From: Acidovorax sp. Leaf78
GTDB taxonomy: Bacteria; Pseudomonadota; Gammaproteobacteria; Burkholderiales; Burkholderiaceae_C
Direction: 5' to 3'
Length of the DNA stretch: 64,000 bases
NCBI RefSeq assembly: GCF_001422735.1
Contig: NZ_LMLZ01000001.1
Coordinates: forward strand, 125,298-189,297
Below the pieces are notes generated by a model. It searched no databases and was not told the origin of the DNA. It saw only the letters and a program-made list of their open reading frames with translations. The stretch's first letter is position 1, and every line of letters starts with the position of its first letter. Of the stretch, positions 59,183 through 64,000 are shown piece by piece. Both the position numbers and the translations under genes were made by a program.

Positions 59183-59194
59183 GCGACGGAGCCC

Positions 59195-59782
59195 TTATGC
59201 GAAGCGCGCCATGGCCTGGCCCACGCGGGCCTTGAAGGCCTCGAGCCGCGGCGGCGTGGCCACGTTCATGTGGTAGTAGGCGTGGTAGTCCACGCGCGCC
59301 TTGCCACCGGTCAGCAGGCGCATGTAGCGCGTGACGGACTTGCGCGGCGGGTCGCCCATGAGCAGCGCCGTCCAGCGCGGGCGGCCGTAGGTCACCACGG
59401 CCGAGATGCGCTGGATGTGCGTGAGCGAGGGCTTGACGTTCTGCGGATCGCTGATGTCGAAGGCCACGCCGGGCATCAGCACCCGATCGAAAAAACCCTT
59501 GAGCATGGCCGGCATGCCGAAGCACCAGGTGGGAAAGCAGAACACCACCGCCTGGGCCCAGAGCAGCCGGTCCACATAGCCCTGCACGGGCAGGCGGTTG
59601 CTCGGCACCTCGTGGTAGCCCAGCCGCTCCTCGCGGCTGAGCACGGGGTTGAAACCCTCGGCATACAGGTCGCAGTCGTCCACCTGGTGGCCCGCGCCGC
59701 GCAGCTGTTGCACCACCTCGGCATGCAGGGCCGCGTTGTAGCTGGTCTCCACCGGGTGGCAATAGATCACGAGGATGCGCAT
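59195..59782 (-). CDS. Flavodoxin-fold NAD(P)H oxidoreductase
   Basis: 195 residues from MRILVIYCHPVETSYNAALH at 59782, chosen because AAGGAG lies six bases upstream; an earlier in-frame start at 59842 adds an unlikely 20 residues. NAD(P)H dehydrogenase (quinone)/KefF-like fold with FCFPTWCFGMPAMLKGFFDR and the strand motif VVTYGRPRWTALLMGD. Flavin-dependent reductases of this class reduce quinones or feed electrons to partner oxygenases. Paired with a ferredoxin gene 14 bases upstream. Confidence 0.88.
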   Translation of the reverse strand: MRILVIYCHPVETSYNAALHAEVVQQLRGAGHQVDDCDLYAEGFNPVLSREERLGYHEVPSNRLPVQGYVDRLLWAQAVVFCFPTWCFGMPAMLKGFFDRVLMPGVAFDISDPQNVKPSLTHIQRISAVVTYGRPRWTALLMGDPPRKSVTRYMRLLTGGKARVDYHAYYHMNVATPPRLEAFKARVGQAMARFA

Positions 59783-59796
59783 GGCGGGCTCCTTCT

Positions 59797-60102
59797 TCAA
59801 AGGTCGAGCGTGAGCGTGGGCCCGTGGCTGCGTGCGCAGCACACGGCCACATGGGTGGCCTGCTCTTCAGGGCTCAGGCAGCTGTCGCGGTGGTCGGGTG
59901 CCCCGGCCAGCCAGCGCGTGGCGCAGGTGCCGCACACACCCTGCTCGCACAGCGTGTCGATGGCGACGCCGGCGAGCTGCAGCACATCGGCCATGCTTTC
60001 GCCGGGCTCCACGGGCAGCCGCATCTGGCTGCGCGCAAGCTCGAGTTCAAAGGAAGCCGGTTCCGTGGCGGGCAGCGGCGCTGCCATGGCTGGGGTTTGC
60101 AT
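59797..60102 (-). CDS. Stand-alone [2Fe-2S] ferredoxin
   Basis: 101 residues. Plant-type ferredoxin domain with the cluster cysteines in CEQGVCGTC and the fourth in VAVCCARS. Resembles the ferredoxin domain of VanB/phthalate dioxygenase reductases but lacks the flavin and NADH parts. It may deliver electrons from the flavodoxin-fold protein to an oxygenase or dehydrogenase not in this window. The RutR-like operator (60103-60135) abuts its start codon and overlaps the expected ribosome-binding region. Confidence 0.9.
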   Translation of the reverse strand: MQTPAMAAPLPATEPASFELELARSQMRLPVEPGESMADVLQLAGVAIDTLCEQGVCGTCATRWLAGAPDHRDSCLSPEEQATHVAVCCARSHGPTLTLDL

Positions 60103-60135
60103 GTTTGACCACTTGATTTGATCGATTGGTCAAAC
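60103..60135. promoter_or_regulatory. Palindromic operator, RutR-like
   Basis: Nine-base arms GTTTGACCA (60103-60111) and TGGTCAAAC (60127-60135). Inside it TTGATCGATTGGTCAA matches the E. coli RutR consensus TTGACCAnnTGGTCAA at 12 of 14 specified positions. It lies between the ferredoxin gene and the RutR-like regulator gene, directly before the ferredoxin ATG. Confidence 0.7.
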
Positions 60136-60239
60136 TATTGCAAGTGCTGTGCCAGCAGGCTTTCGGGCCGTTGCCTGTGGGCCCTGGGTCAACGCGCCGC
60201 GCTGGCGCGGCTGCTACGCCCGCCAGCGTGCAGACCTGT

Positions 60240-60941
60240 TCACTCTGGTGCGCAATCCGGTGCCAGGCCACAGCCCAGCAGCACAAAGTTGGTGAGCTCG
60301 CGCACGATGGGCTCGCGGTCGATCGTCTCTTCGGGCGCCAGGCCCAGCATGATGTGCACCTGCACGCCGTAGTCGGCGTAGTGCTGCGTCATGCCCCAGA
60401 TCTGCATGAGCAAGAGGCGCGCGTCCAGCGGGCGCATGCGGCCCTCGGCGATCCAGCGGTCGATCAGGTCCACCTTCTGCTGGGTGGACTTCACGGCCAC
60501 GGGCCAGTACCGGCCCAGGTTGCGCCCGCCGCCCAGCACCTCGGTGGTGAAGATGCGCGACAGGCCCGGGTTGTCCAGCGCGTAGTCGAGCTTCTTGCGC
60601 ACGTAGGTGCTCAGCACCTTCTTGGGGTCGTCGCTCTGGCTGTCGAACTGGAAGGCGCCCGACCAGCCGTTGAGCACCGAGTACAGCAGCTCCTCGTACA
60701 GCTCTTCCTTGCTGGCGATGTAATAGTGCAGCTGCGGCTTGGTCAGGCCTGCGCGCTCGGCAATGGCCTTGGTGGAAGCGCCCTTGAAGCCATGGCGGCT
60801 GAACTCGGCAATGGCCGCCTCGCGGATCGCGCCCAGGATGCGCTCGCGCCCCTGCTTGGGGCGGCTGAGCAGGGCGCCGGAAACGACGTTGCTGGGGGTC
60901 TCGGTGTCGGCGTCGTTCATGGGCGGGGCGGGGTTCGGCAT
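60240..60941 (-). CDS. TetR-family regulator, RutR-like
   Basis: 233 residues from MPNPAPPMNDADTETPSN at 60941; MNDADTE at 60920 is an alternative. TetR HTH: AIAEFSRHGFKGASTKAIAE, then RAGLTKPQLHYYIASKEELY. The C-terminal domain is RutR type: QIWGMTQHYADYGVQVHIML, comparable to the IWASTQHYADF block of E. coli RutR, which binds uracil/thymine. The ligand-binding pocket may differ. Likely represses the gene cluster through the operator at 60103-60135; its own gene is in the same direction and 137 bases upstream of the ferredoxin gene. Confidence 0.9.
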   Translation of the reverse strand: MPNPAPPMNDADTETPSNVVSGALLSRPKQGRERILGAIREAAIAEFSRHGFKGASTKAIAERAGLTKPQLHYYIASKEELYEELLYSVLNGWSGAFQFDSQSDDPKKVLSTYVRKKLDYALDNPGLSRIFTTEVLGGGRNLGRYWPVAVKSTQQKVDLIDRWIAEGRMRPLDARLLLMQIWGMTQHYADYGVQVHIMLGLAPEETIDREPIVRELTNFVLLGCGLAPDCAPE

Positions 60942-60960
60942 GGTGGGCGATTGTCGCTGG

Positions 60961-61488
60961 TCACGACTTCCAGAAGCCGACATGCGGCGCGCTGGCCTCT
61001 TCGATCAGTGCGGGCCCGATGCACTCGATGGGGTGGTGCGATGCAGCGAACACGTCACGGCACGACAGTTCGGCGTCGCGCTGCTCGGGGCGGTCGCCGC
61101 GAAACTCGCGCAGGCGCACCGCGTCGATCCCGAAGACCACGCGGCCAATGCCCGCCCAGAAGATGGCACCGGCGCACATCACGCACGGCTCGGCCGACGA
61201 ATACAGCGTGGCGCGGGCCAGCATCTCGCGCGCGAAGCGCGGGCTGAGCTGGCGCACGGCGTTGGTCTCCGCATGGCCCGTGCAGTCGCCCGTCTCGGTG
61301 GTGTTGCAATAACCCTCGGCCAGCAGGTCGCCCTGCTCGCTGACCACCACCGCACCAAAGGGCCGGTTGCCCCGCGCCCGCGCCGTGCAAGACCAGGCGA
61401 TGGCCTGGCGCAGGTAGGTGCCATCGATGGCATCGAGTTGGGCAGGGTCGTCGAACTGCTGGGGCGCTGCGGACATGAGGGCAAGCAT
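60961..61488 (-). CDS. Nucleoside/guanine deaminase family protein 1
   Basis: 175 residues. Cytidine deaminase-like zinc fold: TGHAETNAVRQLS (HAE) and SSAEPCVMCAGAIFWAGIGR (PCxxC). The closest annotated group is guanine deaminase/tRNA-adenosine-deaminase-like nucleoside deaminases. N-terminal LRQAIAWSCTARARGNRPFG is shared with the neighbouring gene. Likely deaminates a free base or related heterocycle. Its stop lies 20 bases before the RutR-like gene start. Confidence 0.88.
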   Translation of the reverse strand: MLALMSAAPQQFDDPAQLDAIDGTYLRQAIAWSCTARARGNRPFGAVVVSEQGDLLAEGYCNTTETGDCTGHAETNAVRQLSPRFAREMLARATLYSSAEPCVMCAGAIFWAGIGRVVFGIDAVRLREFRGDRPEQRDAELSCRDVFAASHHPIECIGPALIEEASAPHVGFWKS

Positions 61489-61650
61489 GGGGTGTCTCCG
61501 TCGTGGGTGCTGCTGTTCCCCTCGCTATGCATTTGGCATGCCATGAACAATGTGTGACATGTGCGCGGGCTGTGCGTCGTGCAGCACACCGCAGTGCTGC
61601 GCGGCACCGCCTGCGGGTTGCAGCACAAATCGCTCAATGGGGCCGGACTT

Positions 61651-62187
61651 TCAGGATTTCCACGCACCTTGGTGCGATGCGGACGACTCGTCGATCAGTG
61701 CCGGCCCTGTGCATTCGATCGGGTGCGGCGAGCTGTAAAAGACATCGCGGCACGACAACTCGGCGTCGCGCTGGTCCAGGCGTTCGCCGCGGAACACGCG
61801 CAGCCGCATCGCGTCGATGCCGTACACCACTCGCCCGATGTTGGCCCAGTAGATGGCGCCCGCGCACATCACGCAGGGCTCGGCCGACGAGTACAGCGTG
61901 GCGCCCGCCAGGTCGTCGCGGCTGTGCACGGGGCTGGCCAGTCGCACGGCGGAGGTCTCGGCATGTGCGGTGCAGTCGCCGTTTTCGCCGGTGGAGTTCC
62001 AGGCCTCGGCCAGCACACGGCCATCGGCCGCCACGATGAGCGCACCAAACGGCCGGTTGCCGCGCGTGCGGGCCTTGTCGGCCAGTGCGATGGCCTGGCG
62101 CAGGTACAGACCGTCGCGCGCGTCCAGGATGGCCTCCTGCGACAAGGCGATGGCTGGGGCTTCGGTGGTGAGGGGTGCAGCGCTCAT
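61651..62187 (-). CDS. Nucleoside/guanine deaminase family protein 2
   Basis: 178 residues, a close paralogue of the product of 60961-61488: same blocks LRQAIALADKARTRGNRPFG, AHAETSAVRLA, SSAEPCVMCAGAIYWANIGR and ELSCRDVF. Tandem duplication, diverged by 30-40% by eye; both zinc sites are intact. Its ATG overlaps the stop of the binding-protein gene (ATGA). It may act on a related substrate. Confidence 0.88.
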   Translation of the reverse strand: MSAAPLTTEAPAIALSQEAILDARDGLYLRQAIALADKARTRGNRPFGALIVAADGRVLAEAWNSTGENGDCTAHAETSAVRLASPVHSRDDLAGATLYSSAEPCVMCAGAIYWANIGRVVYGIDAMRLRVFRGERLDQRDAELSCRDVFYSSPHPIECTGPALIDESSASHQGAWKS

Positions 62188-63212
62188 GCCACCACCTTGC
62201 GGTCGGCCAGGGCGGGCAGGAAGGCGGGGTTGAACACGCGCTCGGGCGCGGGCTTGCGTGCGAGGTTGAACACGGCCGCCACTTCCTCGATCTGGTGCGC
62301 CAGCACGGCGCCCTGCACGCCGCCCAGGCCCACGGCCTGCGATTCGGCCGTCTGCAGGTACTGGCGCGTGATGGCCCAGCGATCGCGTTCCACGTCCATG
62401 TTCAGGATGGCTTCGCGCGCCTTGATGGCTGCGAACGCGGCCTCGGGGTTGGCCAGCGTCTCGCGCAGCGCGCGGTTGCTGGCGCGCAGGAACGCCTTGG
62501 CCGCCTCGGGTTTTTCCTGCAGCAGCTTGCCGGCCAGGATGGCGTTGCCATACAGGTTCAGGCCTGCCTTGTTGTATTCGAGCACCGACAGGTCCTTGGC
62601 TGGCAGGCGCGCGAACAGCGACACGGCCGAGTCATGGAAATAGGTGGCTGCATCCACATCGCCGCGCACCACCACGTTGTCGCGCGCACTGAAGTCTGTG
62701 GTCACCCAGTCGAACAGCTCGGGCTGTGTCTTGAGCGCGCGGGCCACCATGGGCCAGCTGCGGCGCGTGGACTCCACGGCGGCGGCCGCCACCTTCTTGC
62801 CCTTGAGCGACTGGAAGTCGGTGGTGATGCCCCGGTCCTTGCGGCCGATGATGACGAAGGGCGCGCGGTTGTAGTACTGGTAGATGGCCTGCACCGGCGT
62901 GTCGGGGTTCTGCGCGTGGAACTCGGCCAGCGAGCAGATGTCGCCCAGGCCGATGTCGTAGGCGCCGCTGGCCACGCGCGTGATCGAGGCGACCGAGCCC
63001 GCGCCCACGTCGATGATTACGTCCAGGCCTTCCTGCTTGTAATAGCCCTTGGCTTGCGCCAGGAAGAAGGGCGAGGTCTGGCTGGTAACGCGAAAGTCCA
63101 GCGTGAACTTGAGCGGAGTCACCGAGCCCTGCGCGTGCACGGCAGGAGTGCCCAGGGTGGCGGCGATGGAAGAGGCGAGGGTGGTCGAGAGAAAGCGGCG
63201 GCGTTGCATCAT
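62184..63212 (-). CDS. Tat-signal ABC substrate-binding protein (NMT1 family)
   Basis: 342 residues. The N-terminus MMQRRRFLSTTLASSIA is a twin-arginine-type signal (RRRFLS), cut near AVHAQG; two ATG codons (63212, 63209) start it. The mature protein has FFLAQAKGYYKQEGLDVIID, AGAGSVASITRVASGAYDIG and GDICSLAEFHAQNPD, an SsuA/THI5-type periplasmic binder. It lacks an adjacent ATPase and permease, so it may share the importer at 53438-55209 or act with one outside the window. First gene of the minus-strand cluster. Confidence 0.88.
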   Translation of the reverse strand: MMQRRRFLSTTLASSIAATLGTPAVHAQGSVTPLKFTLDFRVTSQTSPFFLAQAKGYYKQEGLDVIIDVGAGSVASITRVASGAYDIGLGDICSLAEFHAQNPDTPVQAIYQYYNRAPFVIIGRKDRGITTDFQSLKGKKVAAAAVESTRRSWPMVARALKTQPELFDWVTTDFSARDNVVVRGDVDAATYFHDSAVSLFARLPAKDLSVLEYNKAGLNLYGNAILAGKLLQEKPEAAKAFLRASNRALRETLANPEAAFAAIKAREAILNMDVERDRWAITRQYLQTAESQAVGLGGVQGAVLAHQIEEVAAVFNLARKPAPERVFNPAFLPALADRKVVA

Positions 63213-63321
63213 GGTGGTGGCCCAGGTTCGGTGGAGTGCCCGGACCGCAGGCGCATGCCGCCGCAGGACCGGATCGAACTGAGCAATTTCCGGGCGCCAC
63301 CATCGCACAGGGGTGGCAGCG

Positions 63322-63683
63322 CTGAACGCTTCTACTCAAGGAATGCTGATGCAGGATGCGTGCCCGGTGTGGTGGGCACGCGGCAGCGCGCAGTGCGGCT
63401 GCATGCTCTGGGCAGGCTTTGCTCTGGGCAGGCTTTGCTCTGGACAGGCTTTGCTCTGGGGCAGGCGCTGGAGCGGCCCCATGTGCCGTGGGTGCGAGGC
63501 GCACAGCGCGATTCGGGCAACCGGCGCCATGCGGTGGTGCAGCAAGACCGCTCTGCCCTGGTGCGGCCCCGCCCCGGTTTGGTGACGGGCTTTGTTCTGG
63601 GCGGGGGCATTGACGGGCTGGCCCTGGGCTTTACCGTTGGCCCGCTGTTTGCTTGCTTCAGCGCCGAGAGTAGAAGCGTTCAG
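63322..63683. repeat. Inverted repeat pair, possible small element
   Basis: CTGAACGCTTCTACTC (63322-63337) and its exact complement (63668-63683). The 330 bases between hold the tandem repeat below and no gene. Confidence 0.5.
63405..63466. repeat. Sixteen-base tandem repeat
   Basis: GCTCTGGGCAGGCTTT twice, once with one base change (GCTCTGGACAGGCTTT), then a partial copy. Confidence 0.85.
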
Positions 63684-63901
63684 ACCAGCAGATCCGCATT
63701 GCGTGGGCCGGCTGGCGGGTCATTGCTCTTGAAGCCGGTGGCGGCTTGTGCGCGGTGCGCGTGCCCTTGGAGGGCCTGCGCAGCCTGCGGGCCGTTGCCA
63801 TTGTTCCCTTCAAGAGCCCATGGCGCCGCGCCGCTTCTTCAGCAGTTTTTGCGACGTGCCGTGTGCCTTGTTTGCCATTGATACAACGAGGAAACCACGC
63901 C

Positions 63902-64000
63902 ATGCACAGCAGCAGCACTGCCACCCCTGCGGCACCGTCCGTCTATGAACCCACTGTCGCGCCCGATGTGCTGGGCGAGCTCGAAAAAGAATCGCGCATG
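63902..64000 (+). CDS. Unidentified protein, N-terminal fragment (runs off right edge)
   Basis: ATG at 63902 with GAGGAAACC about eight bases upstream. Only 33 codons are in the window (MHSSSTATPAAPSVYEP and VAPDVLGELEKE visible). Composition and the ribosome-binding site support a real gene, but the fragment is too short for a family call. Confidence 0.5.
   Translation, partial: MHSSSTATPAAPSVYEPTVAPDVLGELEKESRM

Larger units (their letters stand above)
63213..63901. other. Spacer with repeats, divergent promoter region
   Basis: About 690 bases without a convincing gene. Carries a 16-base perfect inverted repeat pair (63322-63337 and 63668-63683) and a 16-base tandem repeat (63405-63466). 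Short frames on both strands have no recognised family. A promoter for the gene at 63902 should be near its end; GAGGAAAC lies upstream of its ATG. Confidence 0.5.

Noticed and set aside
54502..60121. Plus-strand frames (54502-56763, 57381-59276 and 57845-60121) opposite the catabolic cluster
   Set aside because: Opposite genes with complete catalytic motifs; composition is that of an antisense shadow.
63213..63300. Riboswitch before the binding-protein gene at 62184-63212
   Set aside because: A GC-rich hairpin can be drawn, but no known riboswitch core (guanidine, purine, thiamine pyrophosphate) is recognisable.

Overview
The window is GC-rich bacterial chromosome. Gene content and repeats point to a beta-proteobacterium of the Comamonadaceae (Acidovorax-like): a urease cluster with a UrtABCDE urea transporter, many dispersed intergenic repeats of types I associate with that family, and the order glgB-glgC-glgX-treZ-malQ/treY. 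This assignment rests on recall of family gene content, not on a search.

Layout. (1) 1-11897, minus strand: a tightly coupled glycogen/trehalose operon, glgB > glgC > glgX > treZ > a fused malQ-treY that runs off the left edge; four successive junctions are ATGA overlaps or nearly so. (2) 12195-13942: small envelope/hypothetical genes and a tRNA-Ser(TGA) with its terminator. (3) 13963-20175, minus: urease genes ureA, ureJ (HupE-like), ureB, ureC, a GNAT acetyltransferase, ureE (His-rich tail), ureF, ureG. (4) 20530-25355, plus, divergent from urease: a 1250-residue protein joining an NCS1-type permease, a Cys-rich segment, a histidine kinase and a receiver, overlapping a receiver/LuxR response regulator. 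(5) 25466-29938: a small Rho_N-like protein, then an AT-rich island (about 26.0-27.8 kb) with a caspase-like (CHAT-like) protein and a membrane-anchored partner, then a membrane hydrolase-like protein, a PhyH-family dioxygenase and a DUF3334 protein. (6) 30191-33878: a DUF917 protein, a PAS-GGDEF diguanylate cyclase and a divergent MurA. (7) 34399-41252, plus: urtABCD, then about 1.1 kb of nested repeats including a roughly 700-bp imperfect palindrome, then urtE. (8) 41317-50527: PAP2 phosphatase, diacylglycerol-kinase-like, metallophosphoesterase, adenylyl cyclase fused to a PilZ-like domain, haloacid dehalogenase, MFS exporter, AlaC-type aminotransferase, GAF protein, YCII protein. (9) 50757-63212, minus: ureD (about 30 kb from the other urease genes), an FAD-linked oxidase and a likely nitrogen-heterocycle catabolic cluster: ABC transporter, creatininase family, RidA family, cytosine-deaminase-like amidohydrolase, flavodoxin-fold oxidoreductase, 2Fe-2S ferredoxin, RutR-like TetR regulator, two guanine-deaminase-like proteins, and an NMT1-type binding protein. 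(10) 63213-64000: repeat-bearing spacer and the start of a plus-strand gene.

How it fits together: urea uptake (Urt), urease and its accessories, the NCS1-sensor kinase beside urease, and the RutR-like cluster at 52-63 kb all point to scavenging of nitrogen from urea and N-heterocycles. The functional link between the last cluster and urease is inference. Starts were moved from the longest open frame where a ribosome-binding site, gene overlap or family alignment supports it.
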